Origin: Acorus gramineus
Lineage: Eukaryota; Streptophyta; Magnoliopsida; Acorales; Acoraceae
NCBI GenBank assembly: GCA_030737835.1
Contig: CM060847.1
Span: forward strand, 16,344,656 to 16,408,655
Reading direction: 5' to 3'
Length of the DNA stretch: 64,000 nucleotides
Below the pieces are notes generated by a model. It had not been told where the DNA came from, did no database searches, and saw only the letters and a list, made by a program, of their open reading frames with translations. Positions 22,831-35,083 of this stretch are shown piece after piece. Numbering within the stretch: position 1 is the first letter of the stretch; each line of letters opens with the position of its first letter. The position numbers and the translations under genes are program-made.

Positions 22831-25800
22831 CGACACTCGTGTGCATGTCGGCATCGCATCAACTCAGGTTGACATCATGTCGTCATCAGAAACAATCACG
22901 GTCGGACGCAGGTCGGCTTCGCATGAATGCAAGCTAACATATGGTCCGAATAATATGAAATAACAGTTTGAAAAAAATTGTAACTATTCAATCTTATCTC
23001 AGCATTCAGAACATGATGAATAAGTAATGACCTCATTAAATACTTTCGATTAGTGTAAGAATAAATATACATACATCTTGTTAGGCAAACTAAAACTTTA
23101 CACTGACCTAAAAGGAATTTGGCACGGGATCGAAAATCACTCTTTTTTTTCTACAATTTGATTAGAGTTCTATGTTTATGTAAGAATGTCACTGGAAATC
23201 TATTCTTATTAACAAAACAAAAATAAATCAATGTTTATGTAGTAAATTAATGTTAGGCTACATAAGGTTGAAGACATTAAACATATATAAATACATTTGC
23301 TGAAAATGTATCTCTATATATACTCTATATCTATACTCTATACCTAAAGTAACGTAGTAGTGACAAAAGTTTTCGACCTACCTGCTAAATGAGGACAAGC
23401 TGGGTTATTTACAGATCGGCCCCCAGGTCCATGATATTTATAACAAGATCCCTGAAAAAATCGACCAATTTTGTCAACTTCCTTGGTTACGATCAGGTCC
23501 TTGCAAAATCCATCAATTTTTTTTCTTTTTATGAGATATTTGAAGTTCCGCCCTCAATTTTAATTTACCAGTTTTTCAAGTAAACCTCTATCTGTGTTAT
23601 AAAGAAATCCATGATTCAGTTTTTAGATTTATAACAAGGTCTGTGGTGTCAAAACATGACTTGTCGAACTTCAAATCTTATCCAATTTTTTTTTTGAACT
23701 ATTAAGATACCTATAAAATTATAAATAAATATTTTAGTCTATTCATTTGAACTCATAAAGTTTACTTATGACGTTATTTGGTAAAATCCTGTTTTATTTA
23801 CCTATGAACCTAAGATAATAACTTATTTAAAATAGTTTATGAATTATGACATTTTCTACAATTTAATCATTCATGTAAAAAATAACATCATTTATTTATG
23901 CATTTGACACTTTAATATCATCATGTATTTTAAAATCTAAAAAATAAAATAAACTTCATTTATTATATTAAAAATGCATTTTATTAACTCACACGAAAGT
24001 ACATACACTATAGGACAAAATGGTGTAACACTTCTTTTTTTCTCTATTTACCCCTACAGCATCCATGGAATGACATGATTTTATACTTTTGGTTTGTTTT
24101 CCTCCCAAGGGTAACATTGATTACAAATGATAATCATGTCCTTATCATTTGTTTTTTTTTTTTTTTTTTCCTGTCCCTTTGTGTTTGCTCATTCTAGTTG
24201 GTTTAAGATTATGTATGTTTTGCCGTTTTAGCCTATGATATATGTTTTTTTTTTTTTGGTCTCCCTCTTTTTGGAGGTTCCTATATGTATTGCTTATTAT
24301 AGTTGGTTATAGATTTTGTATGTATTGCTCATGTGTAGGGTTTTATTTGTTTTCATATAGGAACCTTTTTTTTAAAAAAAGGTGCTCCGTAGGATTTTAT
24401 CATTTGATCTATTTCACATAGGTGGAAGGTGTTTGCCAACTTAATCAAAACTCGGTTCGTTTCATATAGAGATTTTAGTTTTCATATTTTTTGCATGTAC
24501 TGCTAATGTATTTTTTTGTATATATTGCTCATGTATAGCGATTTTATTTTTCATATAGGGATTTTATTTTTTATATTTTGTTTTTAGGAATTTTATTTTT
24601 CATGTACATACAACTCATATAGGGTGGTTTAGTGAATGCTTTATAAAACATTTCCATTATTTTTTTATTGACAAATAATTTGTAAACCTTTTTCATTTGT
24701 CTTTCTACTGAAATGTAATTTGTTTTTATCATCCCACATAACTGACTTCTATTTATGTATATAATTCAATTAAGATATAACCACTACTGTTTATTTTCAT
24801 TACAAAGGGAAAAATAACATTAGATGAAGAAAAATGATTCACAAGCCCCATTTCATAGGCTCCATGTAAACCCTATGAGATGGCACTGGTGATATTACCC
24901 ATAATACCCTTTAATTCAATTTCGGTTACTTCCACCGTATTAATGGGACGGTTATATATTTTTGTGATTGCATTGCATTTATTTGTGATTTGTTTTTCAT
25001 TTTTTTATTATATTTTTTAATCATCTATTGGTAATTGAATTTTCTCCTCAATTTTCATGTTAAAATGTTAGTTATTCTTTGAAGAACTCTTTGAAACAAG
25101 TCGGTTTCGATATTTGATCAACTTTTTAAATCGGATTTGATTTCTGGAGGACTTTTTCAGCTGTTTATCCGATCAAAGAAAACAATTGAACATTTTGGTA
25201 TCCATTTCAATGTTTGTCGATTCAGGTGTAGTGGTTATTGTTGTATGTTCTTTCAATTGTTTTTTTTCTTTTTGTATTCCGAATATGTTTTTTATGTTAA
25301 TTTTGGGCAGTTTCAAATTTTACATGAAAGTTTTTTATTTCATGTTTTGACGTTGAAGGTTGAATCTAGTATGTTAATGCATTAAATTTCAAATTATTAA
25401 AGACTTATATACATTATATTTCAAAATATTTCAATTAATTACATTTCAATTTTAGACTTATATACATTATTTTTTAAAAGTTAGTGATATGGTAATATAT
25501 TATATCTGAAAGTCAGTTACATTTGTAGAATGTAACTAACTTTTAATTGTTATATATACCAAAAATCAGTTATATTGAAATATGTAACTCACTTGTAATA
25601 CAATTTATTGTTGAAATTAAGTTACATTTTATAAATGTAAATGACTTTTATTATGAACTTTTGTTTTATACCGTGATTTGTGTTTTATTTCCGCATTCAT
25701 CGACATGCATCACAAATACTTTGTCTAATGATTGTAATTAAATAATCATTAAATTAACAACAATGTTTTAAAAAAAAAACGTTGATTATTCCTTATTGCC

Positions 25801-26149
25801 ATCGTTTTTTTATTTAATGAGAGGTCGCAAATAAAAATTCTTTCTTCTTCAATGTTTTTGAATAAATGGGTTTTTTCAATTATTTCATTTTTTTAGTTTT
25901 TTTTAAGAATCTGGAGAGGATTCTAATTTCGGTCTTGTAATGGTTTCTTTTTTTTTTTAATTTTGAATTGGTTTTGAAAAAATGGATTTTCAAAATGGAA
26001 TAGGTTGATTTGTTTTTCGAAAAAAGTGGGGATGGATTTAATGAGGGAGAAAAATGTGGGATTTGAATGAGAGGTAATATTGTATTTTGTATTTTTAATT
26101 TTTTTTTAAATTCAAGGGAGCTTATAGAGCTTGTCAATAGGGCTTAAAT
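22831..26149. other. 3.3 kb of AT-rich DNA without a recognised gene
   Basis: Short frames here have no recognisable domain. Bases 22,910-22,930 are the reverse complement of a 21-base word found twice near 46,317 and 46,374. Bases about 24,270-24,600 repeat the phrase GTATTGCTCATGTATAG/TTTTCATATAGGGATTTTA several times. Bases 25,480-25,650 repeat GTTACATT..ATGTAACT words. Long T runs lie near 24,152 and 24,245. Confidence 0.35.
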
Positions 26150-26169
26150 AGTGGGGCATGTGTAGGAGA

Positions 26170-26767
26170 ACTCTTAGATGAAACTTGTTAAGTGAATCGA
26201 TATGCGGATTTCATGTGAACTTCATCCGGTCAATATATTTTTAGATGTATTTGAATGGAAAAATATACCAATTAAAATGAGTTTGGGGAGCTCTGTTTCT
26301 TCAGAGTAGGCAATTTCAGCCTGGAAATTAAAATAAGTCAAACTGATTCAATTGTTTCAATCAAATGCGGCATCAAACATAATGATTTGTGCAAACCCAA
26401 TAAACAATCTAACCCAAAAGAAAATAAAGAAAGAAAAATCACCACGGGCAGAGAACCCCAAAAAAACATACATCCTCCAAAAAAAAAAAAAAAAAAAAAA
26501 AAACAATCTCTTTCACACTCAATAGAAGATTCAAACTCGTGTTTTCCCCCCAAAAAAAAAAAAATTGCAATTTTGATTTAGGATTTTCAAATCGCAAAAG
26601 TCGGGGCATTGTGATTCAGCCTCGACAGCAACTCTGACGCATTCTGTCGTAGATTGTCCGACTCCTGCACGTCCGGATCATGCCATCAATTGCCCCACCA
26701 CGCTGTAAGACACGAACGGCTCGGATTTGATCTTCCTCCGAGGATTGGAAAATTTGAAAGCTTTGAC
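26170..26767 (+). repeat. dispersed segment, copy 1, left flank of the viral locus
   Basis: Matches 44,189-44,480, the inverted 44,780-45,090, and 47,670-48,250. Landmarks are GATGAAACTTGTTAAGTGAA, TTTGGGGAGCTCTGTTTCTT, a poly(A) run, then CACGAACGGCTCGGATTTGA and CTTCCTCCGAGGATTGG. Viral sequence starts right after a GCTTTGACAATC word. Confidence 0.75.
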
Positions 26768-29120
26768 AATCATAAAAAATGATTTTTATTCATCAAAAAA
26801 TAATGAGAAAAGAAGATGGTTTTTCAACACTATACCCAAAGAAGAACAAGGTCCGATTAGAGAACAGTGGTATGATCATATGAGATTTGAACGAAACACT
26901 GTATATTTCTTTGATTGGTTTGAACAAACTTATATTCCGATGCTACAAAACATGCTCGTTGATCTTCCCAAAGAAGACCATGCTATGGTCCTTGAAAAAA
27001 TTGATAAATATACCACTAAATGGAGGAAGTATAACAATGAAGAGGTGGAATCTATCCACCCACCGTTTGAAAAGATTAAAGTTACAAAATCTGATATTAT
27101 AGCCAGCCCTCTTAAGACTACTACTGGGGTAGACCCTGGTAGTCCCTTCAAGGCTGAATATTTTATTCAGGTCATGGAACAAAATAATTTTACTAATGTT
27201 GCGTTAAGATCTATAAGTAGCCAAACTGAAAGGATAGAGAAAGCCCTCACTGAAAACAGTATCCTTGACAATATTCATACCGAAGGTCTGCAAAATCCAA
27301 AGACCCCGGCTACTTCATCCAAAAATATAGTCAAAAGGACTGAAAAACCAATATTCATTCCTCAACAGAATCTTGAAAAAGGGATCAAGTTCAAAGATAC
27401 ACATTCTGAAGAATTGCTGTTTAAATTATCTGAAAGATTGGGAAAGTTATCCATTAATAACATCAACGATGAGTCCTCTTGTGAAGAAGACTCTCAAAGT
27501 GATAGTGAGAGTGGAAGCATTCCTGAAAACTCTCCTGATCTTGAAAACTCGCCTGATCATTCTGATATTGAAATCAATAAGCTAGGGACTGTAACTCAGA
27601 CCTCGAGAACAAAAAACTTCTATAGGAGACCAACCCCAGTTGATGTTCAAATAGAAGAAAATAATGATGTTACTCTTACGACCTCCTATGATGGTAAATC
27701 TCTCGTTGAATGGAATCTTGATGGCATGTCTGAATATCAAATCAGCCAATTATGTCATTCTATGCTTATTTATGCTAATGCCTGTAGGATACAGGGCAAT
27801 AGTGATAAACATATAACAGATATGATAGCCACATCTTTCATGGGCCAATTAAGAGGTTGGTGGGATAACTTCCTTACCCCTGAGCAAAGACGTGCTATTT
27901 ATACAGCTGTAAAAGTAGATCCCAATGGGAGATCTGAGCCTGATATTGTCACTACTTTAGTTCTCACTATATTTAAACATTTTGTTGGCAGCCATAGTGA
28001 CACTGCTGACAGGATTAGAGAACAGCTTATAAATCTTAGGTGTCCAACCTTATCTGATTTTAGATGGTATAAGGACACATTTTTATCACAAATTTATAGG
28101 ATAGACAATTCAAGCAGTGATATTTGGAAAGAAAAGTTTGTCTCTGGGTTACCCAAGCTCTTTGCTGAAAGGGTTAGAAACAACCTTCGTCAAGAATATG
28201 GGGGACATATCCCTTACTCCGTCATAACATTCGGAGAGCTTATACAAAAAATAAACCTGATAGGTCTGGCTCTTTGCAATGACCTGAAGATAAAGAATCA
28301 GCTCAAAAATCAACATTTGACTTCCAAGAGAGAACTTGGAGACTTCTGCTACCAGTTCGGGTATCAGAAGGAAGACATTAAGAGTCCCTCTAGATCCCGG
28401 AAAAGGAATACCAAACATTCTTATAATAAAAGACCTCCTGAGAGAAGATATTATAACTCAAATAGAACTCCTGTCCAAAAACCCAGAAAGCGGTTCCCCA
28501 AAAAGAAACCCAGCACCTCTAGTCCTCCTACCTGCTTCAAATGCAAGCAGAAAGGACACTATGCCAATAAATGCTTTAGTAGAAAAACGAAAAATAAAGA
28601 ATCTATACAAAACTTAGAAGAACAGGATTCTGAGTCTGAAAATTGTGGCTGTGACTGTTGTGATCTTGAATCCTATGATTCATCCTCAGACACAGATGGC
28701 CTAATGGTCCTTTCAGTCCAAGAACAGTTCGTTTTAGATACTATTGATTCTATTGAGAATCCTGTCGAAAAGAAACGACAATTAGAAAAATATATCAGTT
28801 TAATAAAAACCCCTATCAGTCAGACTCAAGAAGAGAATAAGGAAAAATACTCTTATAAAGAGGTAATTCAAAGATTAGAATCTGAAAAACCCAAAAGGGT
28901 GACTATAGGGGAACTAAGAAAAGAACAAATTGATATGAAAAAAGAAATCAAGGACCTTAGAGACAGGGTTACATACCTTGAATCTATCCCAAAATCAGGG
29001 AAAACAATGAAAATTCTGATAATGAAGAACCTATCAGAGAGCAACCTGAAGAAGAAGAAGAATTTATTAGCTCTCTCGAAAGATATACAAAACAAAAATG
29101 GAATGTTGAAGTTCTCCTAA
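26727..29120 (+). pseudogene. copy A: coat protein and zinc-knuckle part of polyprotein
   Basis: A 797-residue frame; the first 13 or so residues are host sequence read through. The coat-protein-like core is followed by a basic region and a CCHC zinc knuckle (CFKCKQKGHYANKC), the mark of Caulimoviridae capsid proteins. The frame continues into the protease linker and is broken by an indel near 29,005, after which the last 40 residues are out of frame. There is no movement-protein domain and no natural start codon, so this is a 5'-truncated relic. Confidence 0.85.
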
Positions 29121-29476
29121 AAATTAAGACATTTTCTTTAAAATACAAAGCCCTTATTGACACTGGGGCAGATATGAACTGCATTAGGGAAGGATTGATC
29201 CCTTCAAGATACTTTGAAAAGACTACCCATGGTATAAACACTGCCAATGGGGAGAGCCTAAAGATTAATTATAAGATACCAGATGTCCATGTTTGTAATA
29301 AAGGATCATGTTTAAAGACATCGTTCCTTTTAGTAAAAGATCTTCGTCAGGGTGTCATCCTAGGAACCCCCTTCATAAATATGATAAAGCCCTTCTCGGT
29401 TGATACTGAAGGCATCCATGCCACCCAAAATGGGAAAAATATTTTATACAAATTTTGTGCTATCCCCAATAAGTAA
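29100..29476 (+). pseudogene. copy A: aspartic protease fragment
   Basis: Contains the retroviral-type aspartic protease motif LIDTGADMN near 29,155-29,180 and a GTPFINM flap-like segment. The frame runs to a stop at about 29,476, where 0.5 kb of the linker and RT start have been deleted. Confidence 0.8.
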
Positions 29477-30124
29477 GATTTGATCAAGAGGGTCTATAAT
29501 TCCAAAATTTTTTCTAAATTTGACCTTAAATCAGGATTCTGGCAAATCCAGATAAAAGAGGAAGATAGATATAAGACTGCATTTACAGTGCCATTTGGGC
29601 ATTATGAGTGGAATGTTTTACCTTTTGGGCTAAAAAAATGCACCCTCAGAATTTCAAAACATAATGAACGAAATATTTAATCCTTATGGATCCTTTTCCA
29701 TTGTCTATATTGATGACGTATTAATATTTTCTGAGAACATAGATAAACATTGGAAACATCTGAATATCTTTCTTAAAATAGTAAAACAAAATGGTCTGGT
29801 AGTATCTGCCAAAAAGATAAAACTCTTCCAGACCACAGTTCAATTTCTAGGATATAAAATCTCTGGAAATGATATTACACCCATAAAAAGGGTAATAGAT
29901 TTTGCAGACAAATTCCCGGATTACATGAAAGATAAAAAGCAACTTCAAAGGTTTCTTGGTTGTCTCAACTATGTCTCAGACTTCTATAAAAATGTAGCTT
30001 TGGACAGAAAGCTTTTGTCCAACAGACTAAAGAAAAATCCTACACCTTGGACCATAGAACATACCCATGCAGTCCAAAGGATTAAAGGGAAAGTAAAGCA
30101 GTTGCCTTGCTTGAATATAGCAAG
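29477..30124 (+). pseudogene. copy A: reverse transcriptase fragment
   Basis: RT motifs FSKFDLKSGFWQI and the catalytic YIDDVLIFS box (near 29,708) are present, but in two frames because of an indel near 29,637 (a run of seven A). The N-terminal fingers are missing from this position. Confidence 0.85.
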
Positions 30125-30376
30125 CCCCAAAGCTATCTTTTCTCAACCAGCTTAGACAGGCCTTAGAATACAAAGAAAAGTTTATTAATGAGCTCTCTGA
30201 AGAGATCAGGTTCCAGAAGACATCTGAGCAAATTAGTAGTCCCATTTTCCAAAAGAAGGTCTCTGATTTTCAAAAAACTATTGAAAATGAGGCCTGTTCA
30301 GACCTTCCCTCTGCCTTCTGGCATAAGAAAAAGCATATGGTAAGCCTACCATACATCAAAGACTTTAATGAAGAAA
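30124..30376 (+). pseudogene. copy A: displaced protease-RT linker segment
   Basis: These 250 bases correspond to copy B 38,155-38,410, which lies upstream of the RT there. Here the segment sits downstream of the RT, joined after a CAAGCCCCAAAG overlap and joined again to the C-terminal region at GAAGAAAACCTC. RNase H is therefore missing from copy A. Confidence 0.8.
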
Positions 30377-31401
30377 ACCTCTGTACCACTATTCTCTATT
30401 GAGAAATCTGAAGTAGACAAAGAAATAGCAGAACTTATCAAGATATACTTTCCCAAAGATGACCATTCTGGTACTGGTTATCATTTTTATATCCCTGAAA
30501 TGATAGGGAAAAATCCTGATTATTATGAAAATATCCTTTTAGAAACAAACAGTGCCAGGATTGTGCACCACTATAAAAATAAAAACACCTTAGAGATCTC
30601 ATACTCTAAACTATGCATCCAAAAGATATTAACCTTAAGAAACTGGGACAAGAACCCCAATGCTTCTAGGCGATTCCAAAAATCAATGATCAGACCCAAC
30701 TACTATAACTATTGGGATTATCAAAAAGCTTGGGAAAATGTACTATTAGTTCAAAATTGTGTCCTAAAACATTCTTGGTTTATCCATTTTGTCTGCCAAG
30801 CCAACATTCCAACTTGGTTTTACTCCTGGTGGCAAGTATTTGGTGCTGATGGAAGAATTTACCAGAAGGTATCCAAACTCATATGGAACAGGAAGAGTTA
30901 AACCCCCAAAATAATATTGATTTATTACAATACCACAATCAGACAGGGATACCATGGATCCTCCAATGGGATTTCCAGGTAGAAAAAAGATTTCCTCCTC
31001 ACCTCAAGAGGGACGTATACACAAAATGGTGGGTTAAATATAACCCACAGAAAATTTTATCTGGTTATAAATTACCAATTTATGGAAGGCCACGAGAAGA
31101 TAGTTATGAGACTATCAAAGCAAGCCTTATTGGAGAATACACTAAAAGATTCCCAAATTTGAGCCAGGAATCCATTGCATTAAAGGCATATGAGCACATG
31201 TTTAAAATGTTCAAAGGAGACAAGCCCGCAACCACAATGGCAACCAACTCTCGAGGTCCGGGAGGGACTCAACAAGGGTTAGAAGATGACTCTCAAAGGC
31301 CAGAAGATTGTGATTCTCAAAATACCGACAATGACTCCCAAGGGCTTGAAAACATACCCTCTGATTTTCCTGAAGACGAGTTTGATCCAGCGGAAGGGTA
31401 G
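30377..31401 (+). pseudogene. copy A: C-terminal polyprotein region
   Basis: Two overlapping frames (30,368-30,901 and 30,883-31,401) encode the same region as copy B 36,700-35,664, split by a one-base loss near 30,850. The region is rich in aromatic residues (WFYSWWQVFGAD, PWILQWDFQVEKRFP) and ends with an acidic, Gln/Ser-rich tail. I do not recognise its function. Confidence 0.75.
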
Positions 31402-31990
31402 TAAAAAAAAAAAAAGATAATAATAAAATAATATATATAACAGGAAGAAGAATCCAGAAGACCCTAGCAACTCACGGGTTCAAAAAGGACAGTCACGGGA
31501 GCGCATGACAAAAAAGAAAAAGAAGAAATGACTTAAAGCAAAAAGATGTCACCAGAAGAGGACAAGAAGTCACTCAAGGAAGAATGACCACGGATTCCAA
31601 ACCCATTGAAGTCCGCAAGCTTTGCCTATAAAAAGGAGGAGAGTTAGTCGAAGGAGGGCATCGGCGAAAAAACCAAGTCCACAAGAACCCTCTACCAAAA
31701 AACCCAGAGTACTTTGTAACATAGAAGATTGGGCAAAAGAGGGAGATATCCTTCTCAATCCCAGAGTTGTAAGTTTTCTTTTCTGTAAGCCTATGTGCTA
31801 CGTTCTATGTATTATACATGTTACTATGTAATATGGTTTATGCATGTTTAATAAGATAAGTCTTTCCAGTTTCCATCCTTTCTGTCTTCTGTCATTTAAT
31901 TTTCAAAATTAAAAAAAAAAAAAAATTGTCTTAAAAGTTTTTATTCTAAAAGAAAGAAAAAATTTGTCTTAAAAGTTTTTATTCTAAAAG
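31402..31990 (+). promoter_or_regulatory. copy A: viral intergenic region and promoter
   Basis: Non-coding DNA between the polyprotein stop and the primer-binding site. A TATA box (CTATAAAAAGG) lies at 31,626-31,636. TGAC-containing words precede it (GTCACCAG, AAGTCACTC, AATGACCAC). An AATAAG word near 31,851, about 220 bases downstream of the TATA box, could serve in polyadenylation. This matches the usual pararetrovirus full-length-RNA promoter. It points toward 32,003 and so into the inverted copy C. Confidence 0.75.
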
Positions 31991-32003
31991 TGGTATCAGA
32001 GCC
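31991..32003 (+). other. copy A: tRNA-Met primer-binding site
   Basis: TGGTATCAGAGCC is the standard initiator-tRNA-Met complement that primes minus-strand synthesis in Caulimoviridae. It marks the zero point of the viral map. Viral sequence stops here. Confidence 0.9.
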
Positions 32004-32045
32004 AAGTGTCAATCTTGGGGATCTGATATATTAATGAGCTCTCTG
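32004..32045. other. junction filler between copies A and C
   Basis: Bases 32,004-32,019 equal a 16-base word of host flank at 42,578-42,593. Bases about 32,032-32,045 equal a viral word (TTAATGAGCTCTCT) from the protease-RT linker. Between them are a dozen bases without a clear source. Composite filler of this kind is typical of error-prone end joining or template switching. Confidence 0.65.
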
Positions 32046-33000
32046 GGTTTTTGGACAGGAGTTCTATTTGAGTTATAATATCTTCTCTCAGGAGGTCTTT
32101 TATTATAAGAATGTTTGGTATTCCTTTTCCGGGATCTAGAGGGACTCTTAATGTCTTCCTTCTGATACCCGAACTGGTAGCAGAAGTCTCCAAGTTCTCT
32201 CTTGGAAGTCAAATGTTGATTTTTGAGCTGATTCTTTATCTTTAGGTCATTGCAAAGAGCCAGACCTATCAGGTTTATTTTTTGTATAAGCTCTCCGAAT
32301 GTTATGACGGAGTAAGGGATATGTCCCCCATATTCTTGACGAAGGTTGTTTCTAACCCTTTCAGCGAAGAGCTTGGGTAGCCCAGAGACAAACTTTTCTT
32401 TCCAAATATCACTGCTTGAATTGTCTATCCTATAAATTTGTGATAAAAATGTGTCCTTATACCATCTAAAATCAGATAAGGTTGGACACCTAAGATTTAT
32501 AAGCTGTTCTCTAATCCTGTCAGCAGTGTCACTATGGCTGCCAACAAAATGTTTAAATATAGTGAGAACTAAAGTAGTGACAATATCAGGCTCAGATCTC
32601 CCATTGGGATCTACTTTTACAGCTGTATAAATAGCACGTCTTTGCTCAGGGGTAAGGAAGTTATCCCACCAGCCTCTTAATTGGCCCATGAAAGATGTGG
32701 CTATCATATCTGTTATATGTTTATCACTATTGCCCTGTATCCTACAGGCATTAGCATAAATAAGCATAGAATGACATAATTGGCTGATTTGATATTCAGA
32801 CATGCCATCAAGATTCCATTCAACGAGAGATTTACCATCATAGGAGGTTGTAAGAGTAACATCATTATTTTCTTCTATTTGAACATCAACTGGGGTTGGT
32901 CTCCTATAGAAGTTTTTTGTTCTCGAGGTCTGAGTTATAGTCCCTAGCTTATTGATTTCAATATCAGAATGATCAGGAGTTTTCAGGATCAGGAGAGTTT
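32009..33000 (-). pseudogene. copy C: coat protein, part 2
   Basis: Continuation of the coat-protein region in another frame after the two-base loss near 32,980 (the open frame itself starts at 33,154). It includes GQLRGWWDNFLTPEQR and the basic stretch before the zinc knuckle. The last eight residues come from junction filler. Confidence 0.8.
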
Positions 33001-34637
33001 TCAGGAATGCTTCCACTCTCACTATCATCTTGAGAGTCTTCTTCACAAGAGGACTCATCGTTGATGTTATTAATGGATAACTTTCCCAGTCTTTCAGATA
33101 ATTTAAACAGCAATTCTTCAGAATGTGTATCTTTGAACTTGATCCCTTTTTCAAGATTCTGTTGAGGAATGAATATTGGTTTTTCAGTCCTTTTGACTAT
33201 ATTTTTGGATGAAGTAGCCGGGGTCTTTGGATTTTGCAGACCTTCGGTATGAATACTGTCAAGGATACTGTTTTCAGTGAGGGCTTTCTCTATCCTTTCA
33301 GTTTGGCTACTTATAGATCTTAACGCAACATTAGTAAAATTATTTTGTTCCATGACCTGAATAAAATATTCAGCCTTGAAGGGACTGCCAGGGTCTACCC
33401 CAGTAGTAGTCTTAAGAGGGCTGGCTATAATATCAGATTTTGTAACTTTAATCTTTTCAAACGGTGGGTGGATAGATTCCACCTCTTCATTGTTATACTT
33501 CCTCCATTTAGTGGTATATTTATCAATTTTTTCAAGGACCATAGCATGGTCTTCTTTGGGAAGATCAACGAGCATGTTTTGTAGCATCGGAATATAAGTT
33601 TGTTCAAACCAATCAAAGAAATATACAGTGTTTCGTTCAAATCTCATATGATCATACCACTGTTCTCTAATCGGACCTTGTTCTTCTTTGGGTATAGTGT
33701 TGAAAAACCATCTTCTTTTCTCATTATTTTTTGAAGAATAAAAATCATTTTTTATGATTTCTTTGTTTATTTCATAGTCATCATTCTCACTTATAGTAAG
33801 CATGTCCGACTCAACGGGATCATATTCAGATAAAGGAATTTCATTTTGAGTTTCAGCTTCATAAACAGCTGAAGCAACTCCTATAGGCTGGCTAAAGTAG
33901 GAGGCATGGGTTGCCGAATACTGGCTATCTCTCTCAGAAACAGAGCGTCTTCTGGGAGTCAAGTTTTCTCTTCTGCTTACCGGAGTAGTTCTAAAAGATC
34001 TTGTCCTTTGTAAACTACAATTAGTATTAGAAAATCGTATTTCAATATTACCATCTTTTTCAAGAATTTCTTTAAGGTCTGAGTTTTCCAGGGGTCTATC
34101 AGGTTGAGCATTTTCAAGGGTCCAGGAATTAGGTAGTCTGATCTCATCCCATTTTAAAGCTTTAGGGATAAAGAAGTTATTCTTTGGGTTAGTCTGAAGT
34201 AAAGTAGTAATACCTTTAATATCAGAAACCCTGCTTTTAGGGGCTAAAGTATTCATAACCTTGAAATAAACTCTATAACTAAGGTTTATATTTAATGTGC
34301 CATTATTAAGGCTGAAACCATCCGTCTGGATTCTTAGGACTAAAGCGTCCAAAATGTTGGGATCAGCTAAGGACACAGAGAAATTAGGAAAGGCATTAAA
34401 AAATATCGGTCCTTTACTTAAGCTGGATTCAACTATCCCAAGAACAGAATCGGCAAATCTTAGATGCCTATTGTCTTGGAGACAAACTAGAACAGCAGTG
34501 TTCAAGTTCTCTCTAGCTAGGGCATGTACTGATACCTGCACTAATCCAATGTGAAGATAGTGATATTGGGATTTTGCCCTTATCCTGTCTATTTCCTTTT
34601 GGGATATAAGGTGGAAATTCTCATGCCCATCAGTCAA
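32973..34637 (-). pseudogene. copy C: movement protein and coat protein, part 1
   Basis: A 554-residue frame. The first 170 residues show a 30K-type movement-protein core (GLVQVSVHALARENL, ADSVLGIVE, VSLADPNILDALVL). The coat-protein part follows. Upstream, the codon equal to Trp60 of the copy B frame is TGA (34,734-34,736), so the natural N-terminus is cut off. The frame ends because two bases are missing near 32,980. Confidence 0.85.
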
Positions 34638-35070
34638 AGGGATGGTTCTTTCAATAGTCTTGATATAATAGTCTGTTTTAAGACTAAAGGTGTTACAAAC
34701 ATAAATCTCGTTGAATGGGACTTTAGGGATTTTTCAATTACTGACAGATTGTTCTATATTCTCATAGTTTATCTGTTGCATGTTTTTAATGGACATAGTC
34801 CTAATGGCAGGGGGATTTGATGCTCTAGAGGTGGAGGCTCCATCCGTAGAAGTGGAGGCTTCATGTACCCATGATATAAGGGATCGGAAAAGATTGGCCA
34901 TGAGGGAGTGCAAGGAAACCAGTCAACGACGTATTACGTCCCTAACTCTACTGAACCTTAGAAGAGAGTGTGGACAACGCGACTACAAGGTTATAAAAGC
35001 ACTGTTCACCGGCCGGTACTGTTCATAAAGTACTGTTCATACAAGCAAATCCCTTAAAAAATTAGTTTTT

Positions 35071-35083
35071 GGCTCTGATACCA
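35071..35083 (-). other. copy B/C boundary: tRNA-Met primer-binding site
   Basis: TGGTATCAGAGCC on the minus strand. It is the second viral zero point, 7,344 bases from the one at 42,415-42,427, which defines the unit length. Confidence 0.9.

Larger units (their letters stand above)
26768..32003 (+). mobile_element. endogenous pararetrovirus copy A (partial, rearranged)
   Basis: Integrated Caulimoviridae sequence on the plus strand, starting inside the coat-protein part of the polyprotein and running through protease, RT, a C-terminal region, the intergenic promoter and the tRNA primer-binding site. It lacks the leader and movement protein. A 0.5-kb piece before the RT is missing from its place; about 250 bases of it reappear after the RT, where the RNase H region should be. 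Several frameshifts are present. The sequence is otherwise nearly identical to copies B and C, so the copies share a recent origin. A left-end overlap of AATC with viral sequence suggests end-joining. Confidence 0.9.
32046..35083 (-). mobile_element. endogenous pararetrovirus copy C (partial)
   Basis: Minus-strand copy running from a primer-binding site (35,083) through leader, movement protein and coat protein to the basic region just before the zinc knuckle, where it is cut at the junction with copy A. It is continuous with copy B upstream on the minus strand, so B and C are head-to-tail as in a tandem concatemer. It is broken by a stop near 34,735 and a two-base loss near 32,980. Confidence 0.9.

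Noticed and set aside
31622..31831. 69-residue basic frame downstream of the viral TATA box (also at 35,245-35,454)
   Set aside because: It has no ATG at its start and overlaps the TATA box itself. Its conservation means little because the copies are nearly identical throughout.
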